Shown one piece after another: positions 12,774 through 23,900 of a DNA stretch of 64,000 nt. The translations under genes and the position numbers were made by a program. The stretch covers positions 6,265,501 through 6,329,500 of the forward strand of contig NC_089736.1 of the NCBI RefSeq assembly GCF_035083965.1, written 5' to 3'. The notes below the pieces were generated by a model that ran no database searches, was not told the DNA's origin, and saw nothing but the letters and a program-made list of their open reading frames with translations. Origin of the DNA: Branchiostoma lanceolatum. Lineage: Eukaryota > Chordata > Leptocardii > Amphioxiformes > Branchiostomatidae. The stretch's first letter is position 1. Every line of letters starts with the position of its first letter.

Positions 12774-13110
12774 ATGGCATTGACAGCCCGTTGTGAGGCT
12801 TTGTTTCGCGCTGCGACTGATTGTTTTCAATCCGGGGCTGAGCTCCTTGGATCAGTATGTTCCAACCTTCTTGGTATGTTCGTAGCGCCGAAGTTCGCGG
12901 GCTTTTTCATTGAGACATGACGTCACATGCTACGATTTCAGCCGAGTACAGGCCGAGCAGGGCCGATGGGTCTGACTTTTCCGATGATTCCCATATTTGG
13001 AAGCCTCGGCGGGGTTACGGGGACTTCATCTTCGGCTGGAGGACAAAATGGCGGTAATTTTGGTTGTCACAGTAGTTTCTCTTTGATGTACGACAAACAT
13101 GGGTGAGTCT
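12774..13110 (+). promoter_or_regulatory. Promoter-like island with possible first exon
   Basis: A GC-richer patch inside an AT-rich spacer. It contains a perfect cAMP-response element (TGACGTCA, 12918-12925) and a YY1-like CAAAATGGCGG (13044-13054), both typical of metazoan core promoters. An open frame from ATG 12774 reads 33 codons (begins MALTARC) to a good donor (CTTG then GTATGT) at 12873. A second donor-like site (GGGTGAGT) lies near 13100. No downstream plus-strand exon was found before the P450 gene, so a gene is not established; an unannotated or non-coding transcript is possible. Confidence 0.25.
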
Positions 13111-14214
13111 ACGGCCACTTTTGTGGAGTGGTCTTCGTTTTATAGGGACAGGAATATGGATGTGACGTTTGTACAGCTATATTTTAATGTGGCTAAAAGA
13201 AAATGGAGATTTCTTCAACATTTCTCTGAACAGTGATCAAGCCGTGCTCGTTCTTGTTTTGTTATGTTTGTTGGCACCGGTCACTGTCTTGTTTTCCCGT
13301 TCCCAGCGATCGGCGTTCTTGCATGATTTTCGGGTCGGTGGGGTCTTCGTTTATGCCTTGGCTACTTCTGCATTTCTGTAAGATCCATCTATTTGGACAC
13401 CAAATGAATGGACTGCATTATGACTGACAGAAATGTATGATTTGTATCGTATATACTTCATATACGATCCAAGTCTAGCCAAGTTTGTAACTCTACACAG
13501 CCAACACATGCAGGCAATATCCTAATTCTAATCACATGACATTAAATACTAGCTGTGATTCATGTAACTAATTAAACCTCCTTGCCTAAATGTGAAAAAT
13601 ATTAATGTTGCCAAATAAGCCAGTGTATGTAATATTAATGATAATAGCCAAGAGATTGACCACTGCATCTGACAGAGTTTTATTCCTTGACAAGTTCTAG
13701 AGTAAATGCATAACGTGTTATCTTATGCCGGTCAGTCAAATGATAATAGATACTATATCATTTCCTTGTATCACATCATTCATGTACATCTTTAACAATG
13801 GCAAACATAGCAAATGACAAGCCATCTGCAATATACACTATAGGGTTATGAAGTACCCATACCCGACGCTTCGAATATACATATGCTCTCTTGTAGGATA
13901 TATCTGATGTTCTTGTTGTTTACTTTTTGTGAAAGGTGTACTATTAATGAAAAACAACACATTACTGTTATTTGGTCCACTCTTCATGTTTAAGCTTTTT
14001 AGGTTCCAACCCCTCCATATCAAATCACTATAGATTATTCATTATTGCAAGTTATATTCTAACCATGGACCTTCTGTGTCATTATATACATTTCAAATAA
14101 GTAAGAGATTTATATTTTCCTTTTGACAATCCACTGTGATCAGAGTGTCGTAACTTGAATACTAGACTACATACTGTGGTGTGATAGAGTACTGGGCAGA
14201 GTACTGAAGTAGGC

Positions 14215-14660
14215 CAGTTTCTTTCGTAAATCTCACACGTCACATGTTGATAGATCATGAGATCATAACTGAACCTTTACACGTCACATTTTGAAATGTA
14301 TGTGTTAATAATAACTTTATTAATTTGTTAATGACATCATTCCTGAATCTACTCGTCATATTGTGACTTATGATAAGATATATAAGATGTGTGTTAACAC
14401 ATCATTCCTGAACCTTTACACCTTACATTATACATTACAAACTATCATATGTTTTAATCACATACACGTTATACACCTTGACCTTGATATGTGTTGTTGA
14501 GATATGTGTTAATGGCATAATTCCAGAACTTTTACATGTTGCATTTTGACCTATCATGAGATATGAGACATCATTCCTGAACCTTTACCCGTCACATTCT
14601 GACCTATGATTATCATGTGTTAATCACATAAACCCTGAACTTGTACGCGTCATATTTTGC
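14215..14660. repeat. Degenerate tandem repeat, 70-110 bp period
   Basis: The phrases CCTGAACCTTTACACGTCACA, CATTTTGACCTATGAT and GTGTTAATCACATA recur four to five times with drift. It lies just downstream of the P450 stop codon. Confidence 0.5.
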
Positions 14661-14664
14661 TGCT

Positions 14665-17600
14665 TTACGTTTCTCTCTCCCTGAAGACGAACGTGTCTCT
14701 GTCTGGTGCGTTGAAAATCCTCCACACTTGCTTCATATCTTCTCCGTCCCAACCAACATGAAAGTTTTGGATGATCTGTACGGTCGGAAAACATATACAA
14801 AGATGTAAAAATGGATATGTGTACCACTTGAAAGGAGGACCAGTCACCTGTATACCGAACAATACGTATCTGTTTGTTTTCGACAATGCAGCTTCTTCTG
14901 ACGTTTCTTCACTACTACGTGCTGCCAGCAAATAAAATGTAATACATTTTATGCCTGTCCGTCATATCAAACATGCTATAAATATATGAGTAAGATTAGA
15001 AGTTTTGGATTTCCCAAGCTGGTCTGTCTAGAATAACTGTAACAAGCAGCCAAATATACTCACCCTGACCAGCCCGAGGTATAGTTCCTGTTCCGCAAAA
15101 CGGCGACCTGTTGATATAATAAAAGTCAAAAAGTACTCAATATAAAGAGGTATATTTCGTACCCTGAATGCTTAGTAGGCATCAACAAGCACGATTGGTG
15201 AATAGTATGAATATTTTTTATGCTAGAAAATATCATTTACTAACCAACACACATCCTTGGTCCATAACCAAATGGCAGAAGGGAGAAAGACTGGACGGTT
15301 GATGACCCAGTCCGGAGCCATCTCTCCGGTATGTACGATTTCGGTTCCGGATAATACTCCGGAAGTGTGCTGATGACGTTCTGAGCCAGAAGAACATTGG
15401 TCTGAAAAATGAGCGTGGAAGTTCTAGATTAAACGTTTCTTACGTCTTGAATTTCTGCATATTATTTTCTCCCTTGCACAGGAGTAAGTTTTCCCCGTTA
15501 AAACCTATCTTACACATAACTTGATACGTACTCAAGATAGATTACATGGCGGCTATAAGCTTGTTCACGGTTTGAACTGACCATGCGCAGTGTGTATACG
15601 TATGCATCGTGGGTGATATGGCAAAGCTGAAGGCCCCTAATTGTAAGATGTAACGGAAAAAAAAAAACGTCTGGACATAGTATCAGCTTTCAAGCATGGT
15701 CTACATACTAGGGGCCTTCACATTTGACCTCGCACATGCAAAGTTCAAACCGTGAATCGGCTCATTGAGAAGTTTGCTGAATACTGTGCACAGTCAAACG
15801 CTCTATCAGTAAAGTTATTCAGATAACAAGAAGATTCTACGTCTGTGAATGTTGACTAGGATATCATAAAATGTTGTACCTTAGCAGGAACGTGATAGCC
15901 CGACAGCACTACGTCACGGGTAAGGGTTCGTGCAGTGTTCAGGACAGTCGGATAAATCCTAAAAAGCATGAAAATAAAAAAGTCAAAAGTTATTAAAAGA
16001 AAAGCATCAAGTTATAGCCAACAAACAACCACATGGAGTGTACATATAAAATCACAAACTTCAAGGTACATGTCGACGACGTTATTTGACGAAGATGCAG
16101 AAATGAATGTAGTATCTTAAGATTTGAATTACCTGAATGTCTCCTTGACCACAGCTCGAAGATAGTGCATCTTGTTTAACACACTGTCGTCTATGGGCTG
16201 TCCCGGTGGAATTACTTCCATGATCTCCTCGAAGTTTTTGTTGAGCTTCGGGATTTTTTGCCAGGCAGAACAGGTTAAAGACCAGGGTGTGTGCCGTCTG
16301 ATATGATAGAACAAAACATAAAAGAAATTAAGTAAGGTTTACACTTTTGATAGATCTTTTTTGTAAATCAAAAAAACGCAAATCTTCGTGGCCACTCCGA
16401 AAGCGCAATGTTTTTTTAAGTCGGTTTCGCCAACTTGTATCGCCTGCTTTGAGGGACTACGGCATGTAGCTTATTGCATTCGCTATAAAGTCGACATAAA
16501 TCATGCAAATTAGGGCCTCATTTGCATAACCTATGAGGAAATGATACACCAGCCTTTATGCTTAGATAAGACTTTCACACGTTGAACAACTTGCTCTATT
16601 TGGGTAGAGAAGAGGATCAACTGATATGATATTCATGCAGGGCCATATTTGCATAAGGAATGACAAATGTTTATGATACGTCACTCAAAAAGGTCATTTG
16701 GCAAAGAAATGAGGTCGTGGAACTCTAGTTTAAGAATATTCAACAACCTAGTCCCTCGAGAACGTGTGGACAAAAATGCAACAATATATATGAAATAATG
16801 TAGTCATCCGGTGGATTTGAAAAGACCAAATAATTCTAACCGCAACTATAATTATCAAATGACTATACAATAGAATCAATAAGTGAAATAATTGATTCAT
16901 GCAGTGGATTTGAAAACTCCAAATAATTCTAACCGCAACTATCTATTATCGAATGACTATACATTAGAATCTGATTTTGCTCTATTGATATTGCGGAAGA
17001 CTCACCGAGTCAATTGCACCATTCAACAAATCAACCGCCATCAGGGTGGCCTCGTCCAAGGTCATGTCTTCTCGGGATAGAAGGTTCGTCAGAAAGTCTG
17101 CCTCCTCTGGGGGCTCTTCCATTTGACGGAGTTCCCCCAGCTTTTCTCCGATCATCTTCTCTGCAACGCTAAAGAGGTACGACCAAACTGACTCGTTTAA
17201 AAGAAGTCGTGGCCAAAGTAAATGCAAGCAAGAAAGTTTACACCTCCCCCCGTCTCTGTAGAGCTTTCAGGTAAAAGTAAAACATCATTCGTTCTACTGA
17301 TACTCACCTAGAAATGGTGTCCATGGCTCTCTCAAAATTCTTCCATCCAGGAGTGCTGATGTATTTGTACAGGGGAAGCGACATTTGAAGCTTGGCGAAA
17401 CCCAGAAAGAAGTCGTTCACCGCACCGATCATCTGCTGTGCGTCAGAGTCTTCAGGCAGCTGATCCAGGGTCAGGCATCCAATGCGTTTGCCCAGAACGA
17501 CGAGACTCAAGGCTGAAAAAAATAGATCCTTCAGTTTGACTGACAAGCAGCGCGTTTGTCTCTTAATAAGTAGTAAAACAACAACAAAAATGACATGACA

Positions 17601-19439
17601 ACATATTCAAACCAGGAAAAACATGGCACCAGCGCGACGTCATATTCAACATGGCGGCGCCCAGAGACGCCAGTCAGAACAAAACAGGTTGACGCCACAG
17701 TCGTGGACTCTGCACCTAACAAAATCAATACTGATAGTAGTGATAATGAAACAATTACTCACAGTCTAGCCCCCATTTATACAGGAGCTTGGTGAAGTCG
17801 GGAACCTGCCCAGCGGTCTCACCCTTCCGTACGACCCCCCGTATCAGCCCGATCAGCTCCCGGGACACCTCGTCCTGTAGGCCGGCGTACGCACCGACCG
17901 CCTTGGGGCGCATCATGTCCTTGTTAACGGAACTTCGGACGCGGAACCACTCTTCTCCATTTCTGCAAAAACAATTTGGTAATGGCAATGGTAACTTTAA
18001 TATCTGACAGAAAGCAAAGGCTAGTTTACGTCATCTTTTCCAAAAGCGTTGTAACTTGAAAACTGATCATGACTTTACAAATCACTTTTATAATTACATT
18101 GTATTTCAAACAGAAACTTACAGAAGCGCGACCCCTAGCGGTTTCTTTCTGAGTCGGCGGTATGTTGCGATGGCCTGCGGAATAGGTCTCTCCGGATGCC
18201 GCCCGTCACTCCGGAAAACCGTCTCGATGTCCTTCGGATCGCACACGAACACCATTTCCTGTGGGCCGATCTTTTCCCGGTATATCTTTCCGTACGTCTT
18301 ATACCTTTCAATTGTGGAGTTGGCCATTTTTGTGTGTATTGGAAAACGCCCTGGGAATAAATGATAATACCTCACTTTATTGACCTTTATTGCTTTTGTT
18401 CAGGCCTGTGGGCCATAAGGCACATAACAAACCCACATAGGAAATATAGAGGTAACAAGTAGGTAAAGAAGGCAAACAGAGAGTTAGCAAATATACGAAC
18501 ATGATAAACGTTTCACAGCACATTTCCTATAAGTGAAAGGGTAAAGGTAAGGTAAAGTAGAGTAGAGTAGAGTACAGTAGAGTATATATAGGTACGTAAA
18601 AAGGTGCAATATTTTCCTGGTAATTTGATATAACCTCTGAGTTGTCAGTCCACTACAATTGTAAAAAACCCAAAGGGGTGAGTACGCCGCTCCCGTGATT
18701 AGAACCCGCGCCAATCCCGATCCGCACGGCTTGGGAAATCAACGCGCTAACCACTAGGCTAAAAGGTCCGACCAGTTAGACTGGTCAGTTAGTGGAGGTT
18801 GATCCCCACTGTTACACTACTCCCCCTTTTCTTTCAAGACTCGTCCCGAGTCTCCGAGTGCGATATCCCTGTGTGATCTGATCGCTACTCACAGGGCCGG
18901 TGTGGGAACCACTGTAAAAACCCAAGGGGGCGAGTACGCCGCTCCCGGGATTAGAACCCGCGCCAATCCCGATCCGCACGGCTTGGGAAATCAACGCGCT
19001 AACCACTAGGCTAAAAGGTCCGGACCAGTTAGACTGGTCAGTTAGTGGAGGTTGATCCCCACTGTTACACAATGTCAATGGCTGCGTTCTATTTTTACAG
19101 TCTAAGTGAACACCCGCTAGGGCAGAAAGAGATAGTTCTCGTCCGAACGAATGTTGAACTAAATTCGTGACGTGACCTGTGATTCAAAGGGCGATCGTCA
19201 AGAATATTCAATACGGCCTTACCTAACAGACTGTAGTCCAGTGCTGTCCCAATGAAGGGAAGCCCCTTCGGACCGGGGATTTCGTCAAACCGTCGGACTG
19301 CCCTGTCTTGGACGGTTTGTTCAGGCGCAGTCGCTGTGCTCGCGGCCCCACGGCCATGTTGTCCCAGCCTCCAGACCGCTAGATTTGCATCATGCGTAAC
19401 TGTTGCCCTTCTGCGGATGATCTTCAGAATATGGGACAT
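14665..19439 (-). CDS. Mitochondrial-clan cytochrome P450
   Basis: Ten exons: 19439-19223, 18350-18122, 17962-17763, 17512-17308, 17168-17006, 16297-16133, 15958-15880, 15401-15245, 15107-15064 and 14775-14665. All have GT-AG borders with matching phases. The product would be about 522 residues, a normal P450 length. A basic, Arg-rich N-terminus (RRRATV) fits a mitochondrial presequence and is followed by FDEIPGPKGLPFIG. Other marks are the I-helix GAIDST (exons 5/6), K-helix ETFR (ExxR), PERW, and the haem loop PFGYGPRMCVG in exon 8, whose Cys is the thiolate ligand. These fit the mitochondrial clan (CYP11/24/27 relatives), which uses adrenodoxin and hydroxylates sterol-like substrates; the exact family is unresolved. 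The summed exons are 1570 bases, one more than a multiple of three. The frame slips in exon 6 near 16230-16240, where LAKNPEAQQ continues as EEIMEVIPPG in another frame. A five-A run there is the simplest site, so either a sequencing slip or a disabled allele. Confidence 0.9.
15555..15767. repeat. MITE-like foldback element, family 1
   Basis: The ends are inverted repeats: TTCACGGTTTGAAC at the left and GTTCAAACCGTGAA at the right, with inner arms AGGCCCCTA and TAGGGGCCT. No coding capacity. It lies in P450 intron 7. Confidence 0.75.
16811..16978. repeat. 92-bp tandem duplication
   Basis: GTGGATTTGAAAA and AATAATTCTAACCGCAACTA recur 92 bases apart (16811 and 16903) with few differences. The unit lies in P450 intron 5, ending just before exon 5. 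Confidence 0.7.
18660..18816 (-). repeat. tRNA-derived SINE, copy 1
   Basis: Minus-strand A box TAGCCTAGTGG (18761-18751) and a B-box-like GGTTCTAATC lie at tRNA spacing. The copy is nearly identical to the one at 18913-19075, in the same orientation, and both are within P450 intron 1. Confidence 0.7.
18913..19075 (-). repeat. tRNA-derived SINE, copy 2
   Basis: Minus-strand A box TAGCCTAGTGG (19013-19003) and B box GGTTCTAATCC (18958-18948). The head is followed by a body with TACTCGCCCCCTTGGGT. The 18817-18912 spacer may be the tail of this copy. Confidence 0.72.
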
Positions 19440-20998
19440 CGTTTCGTACTCTATCTAGATCTATTATTTCCTGTGATGTTGAATGTTTAAGCAGTAGCCA
19501 AGTACAGTACGTTTCTACGTTCAAAATACCTGCAGATTTGTCTGCAACTAGCCCCGAAATGTCCCTTGGTCAGATGGTCGGCTGACCCGATCGATCTCAG
19601 CTGACCTAGATACAACAAAGCGACCGCGGCAACCACGTGACTAACCTTTCAACCTGGGGTAGCCCCCGGGAACCATCATTTTTGGTGATCTGTTGCAATA
19701 CCACACCGTTGCAATGATATGTTTACCATGTGTACGGTTGCAATATCACATTGCAATGATATGTTTGTCATGTGTAGTTGCATTATCACACCATTGCAGC
19801 AATATGTGATCATATGTCATCGTGTGTAGTTCCCATACTCCACATTTGTGGTCAACGAACTGGGACATGGTTGTCACAAGAGGTAGATGGCGCTTAAAAC
19901 CTAGTTGCATAGCTGATCCTAGCTGTCGTGTGTAAGAGGTGCATAACCGCTGTCCACATCGGCGAAATGAAAGTTACACATATGTTTGCAGTATAGTTGT
20001 CCAGTTTGTGCCTTCGTGGCTAAATTACTTTGTGCTCTTTATGTATATATGTGTCTGTCGTGTTATTTCTATTGTGTTTGAACGTCGAAGTCGTATAATA
20101 CATGCAAATTTAACAATGTTTTATTTTCCTCTTGGCAATCTCTACACACACAATACATTCTCTCAATTAATCGCCTATCACTTCAGATCTCCTATACATT
20201 ACCATCTCTTTTGGGCATGTCATTTTGCTTTCCGGGACACCTTCCAACGCAAAAGATATTTTAAGTCTCTTTACATTGTACAAATTCTGAAAAGTGAACC
20301 TTAGAAAACTCCTGGGTTTACACACTAAAAGCTATGTGGATATAATATACACCCGGGTAATACAGCACTGCAATACCAATACAAATCAATACTAGCCTTC
20401 ATATAGTGAATGAACACTGCCTGGCCAAAATAAGCAGATGCAGTATAATGTAGATACTTCCGAAGGACACTAGTTATGGATTGCTCTCGTCCTCGCACTC
20501 GATTAAATGAAAAGGTAAAGAAAAATCCATATCACACACTTGTATGATATATATATAAAAACATATGTATGTACCATTCCAATAAGATGATCTTCACACT
20601 AATTTTATGCTAATATCAGGTCTAGGATAGATGATATCATCAATATGAAAACAATAATCTAATCCTTGATATGTTGAGTTGAACGATAGCTCATCTTCAG
20701 TGAGTCAAATCAGAACAATAGCGTAAGTGAATCTTGAATAAAACATTACAATGCTACATCGCTGTAGATACCACAACAGAAGTTGTACTATTACATCACT
20801 ATACATCACTGTAAATACCACAACAAAAGTTGTATCATAAGTGGTAAACGTCATATTATAGGAACCGCCAAAAATATTACATTGAGAGTTTTTTGTGGTA
20901 GATATTTATGAAGTATTGTGAATATATGGTGGCATTTCCATTGTATGTTATGATCTTCTGTGCCCCCCTCCCGCTGCTCCAAAACATGGCACATTTTC
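19440..20998. other. Intergenic spacer
   Basis: Upstream of the P450 and downstream of the left oxidase copy. It holds a roughly 50-bp repeat, about three times, at 19690-19835 (TTGCAATGATATGTTT phrases). From about 20585 onward the sequence is alignable with 28735-29101, so it belongs to the oxidase duplication unit. Open frames here, the longest 121 codons, look like chance. Confidence 0.5.
19690..19835. repeat. Short tandem repeat, about 50 bp x 3
   Basis: TTGCAATGATATGTTT, CATGTGTA and TTGCA(A/T)TATCACA recur about three times with drift. Confidence 0.55.
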
Positions 20999-23900
20999 TC
21001 AAACAGCGTCCTCGGCGTCTCCTTGCAATGGCGAAGCACCGTTTTCTTTTGGAGCTGTCTCTTCAAAAGTGGCAGGTGTTTTCATCGTCTTCTCCTCGTT
21101 CTTGTTTGCGCGTGCATTGTAGATGCCGATAGCCGCTAGGGCGATGGTTACAGACAGGGCTGCCGAGATGACGATGATGATGATCAGCTGAGTGTGGTCC
21201 AACTCCACCACAGTCTGAGAAAATATGTAAAAATATCAACGACTAAATCTTCCACAAGAAACATGTACGAAACTGGATGTATATATAAGAAAGGTTACAA
21301 GTCTTGGCATGAAAAGTAGATTCTTATAGAAAGTAGGTGGTGGTGTCAGAACGTTCGTGAAAAAAGGTTCTGTTTGTAGAGCTCATGCTATTTATCCCAT
21401 TTTTTAGTTATAGAAATATTTCAATCGAAAACCGTGATAACTACTTTTACACGGGATAACGTTTGTCACAAATGTATCCCATTATTTCACTATATGACAA
21501 TTTTTCCTAGTAAAATTAAGACGGTTGCACCTTTTCATCCCATTAAGAGAGAAATACTAGTAAATTAATGGGATAGCACCCCTTTATCCAATTGATTCAC
21601 TATAAAAGACATCTGAAAATTCTCTTACTAGAGTTTTGATGGTATAGCACCCCATTAATTCACTATAAGCGAGAAATGCTTACTAGTAAATTAATGGGAT
21701 AGCATCCCTTTATCCCCTTAATTCACTATAAGAGACATCTAACTATCTCTTACTAGTGTTTTGATGGGATAGCACCCCTTTATCCTATTGATTCATATAT
21801 CACAAGAATGACTACTTACCGTGGACTGCCCCATTGTGGCAGTTGTTCGTCCTCGGCTTGGTGGTTTCTCGGTCCCGGTAAAGTCTCCACATGTCGGGAA
21901 GCCGTACGGCAGGGCGGGCAGCTTGTCCAGGGCCTCCGCGATGATCATGGACATCCCCTCATTCATGCGAGTTGTTTGATAACAGTGGAAGAACCAGTAG
22001 CCCGGGTTGTTACTCCTGTGGATCGGAGGTCAATACCATCAATGATCTGTTGATTCTTTTGGTGAAAAATTAATCTACCATTCTAAAGACAAAGTCTGAT
22101 CGGAATCCACGACTTAACATTTACTTCGAAAGTGGAGGCTGCAGTATATCTTTGCTAGCTTCTGTCACCTAATAAAATTGTTTTTTTTTTTACAGTAACA
22201 CTCTTTATTTAAACTAAAACCTGACAGAAGTATGCCCTAAGGCGTCGCTAAGAAGATAGTCTTCGTCAAGAAAGTGACCACGAACCTGAACTCTATAACG
22301 GTGTACCCACGGGAGGGAATGACGACAGTGTCCCTGATGGGAGGCCTGTTGAAGTTCAAGTTCGGCCTTGTGCCGTTCCAGGAAGCCATGTTGCACTTGT
22401 TGTCATCCCCACAGTCGATGTCAGCGTTCTGAGAGATCCGACGTCCTACGAATCATAGGGTATAAAAATGGATTAATAGAGTCTGTAGAAAACCACAGCA
22501 TTTTACCACCACAAACTCCACAAAACGTTATTTATCATCAATATGATAACCGTACTGTTGTCATGGTACAGATTTCAGACTGAGGATGATACTTATTATT
22601 CATTAAATTTTGTTATTTGGTTTGTGGTAACTACATACAATGGTATCACTTGGTGTTGCACTGCATGTTAGTTAAGTTAATTCTTATCCGAAGTTCGAAG
22701 TTAGTATTCCTGGTAGTCAAGATATATTTTTATGTGGACCCAGCAATTATCCATCATCACTAAAACGACCAGCAATCTTGGGGGTAAATTTCGACTAGTA
22801 GTACACTCACCAGTTGTTTCATTGTACTCTGGAAATCCCATGGCCAGAACCCTGAAGTCGTAACCATGGAGATGGACGGAGTGATGTCCGAAGCTTCCTA
22901 CGCCGAGGTTCATCAACACAAACCTGATGGTCTTCCCGAGTGGAATCTCCGCCATGTAGGTACACGTACATCCGTCCGTCTCACATGCGGCTTCGCAGGG
23001 GGTGACGTCATAGGGTGCTTTGAAAATCAGTGGCTTTTTCGGGGTGGCAAACTTTCGGCCGTTTATCGAGGAGCCGATTGGGTATCCAAAGTTGAAGAAG
23101 TACTCCTCGGTTTCTGACTCGTCCGGCATTGAATACTCTTCGGTACTGTTAAGGTCTGACATGAAGACACATTCCGTGTTGCTGCCTTGGGGGAACGCCG
23201 GGAAAGGGCAGTTCAGAACTCGGCACGGGCTGTTTTCGGTGCAGGTTTGCATGGTCGTCATCGGGTCTTCATCGGTAGAGGCGTTGTCATATGCCAGGAT
23301 GGCTTTCACCTCTTGCAGTCGGTCCTCTGGCTCGACATCGGGCCCTTTTCCCGCCCACAGCGTCTGGGCACGGATCCAGTAGTTACCACTTAGCTGATCG
23401 CCGACCACTTCAAAGTCGTAAGACTCTCCCGGAAAGACGAGGATGGACTGAACCTGGACCGGCTCGACGTCATGTCCGTCATTTGCCACGACCGTCATGC
23501 TGTGCGCGTCGATGGACACGCGGAAGGTGTACTCTGCGCCTGCGTGGATGAGGCGGAACCGTAAAGTATCTCCCGGTGGTATCTCAAACGTTGTTAGCGG
23601 CGCGGAGTTGTTGTCATAGCGACCACGGCCGTTGATGAGTGCCGACATGAAGCTGACAGCGGTCAGTTCCGTACCGTCAAAGCTGAAGCCACGTTCTTCC
23701 CAGGTGACCTATGATTTGATAAGATCTAATATCTAGTAACCATTAACAATCAATGTAAAAGGACTTGCTGCCATTGGACGTATGTTTCCATTGAGCAAGA
23801 AAACAATAGAGCAAGATATTGTCGAAGAACATGCAACCCTTACGTCCCTTCCCACGAAAATCGCATAGATCCTCGTTTGATAAAGATCGTAAGGCACATA

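Larger units (their letters stand above)
8425..14664. other. Gene-poor intergenic region
   Basis: About 6.2 kb with no exon chain I can support. It holds a MITE copy (about 11800-11950), a direct 20-bp duplication ending in CACCCCTTATCT (about 11357-11399), a promoter-like island (12774-13110) and degenerate repeats (14215-14660). A 98-bp repeat at 10585-10685 (CTGCCTAACCC with GCCAAACGGC) has a relative near 26690-26768. Confidence 0.5.

Noticed and set aside
13169-13381. 70-codon plus-strand frame with a hydrophobic stretch
   Set aside because: AT-rich, no splice or promoter support, and hydrophobicity is expected from T-rich sequence.
19939-20304. 121-codon plus-strand frame
   Set aside because: T-rich low-complexity composition, no recognised domain and no start context; likely chance.
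23020-23551. Long plus-strand frames opposite oxidase exon 6
   Set aside because: Antisense shadows of a G+C-rich exon; the same frames recur opposite the second copy.
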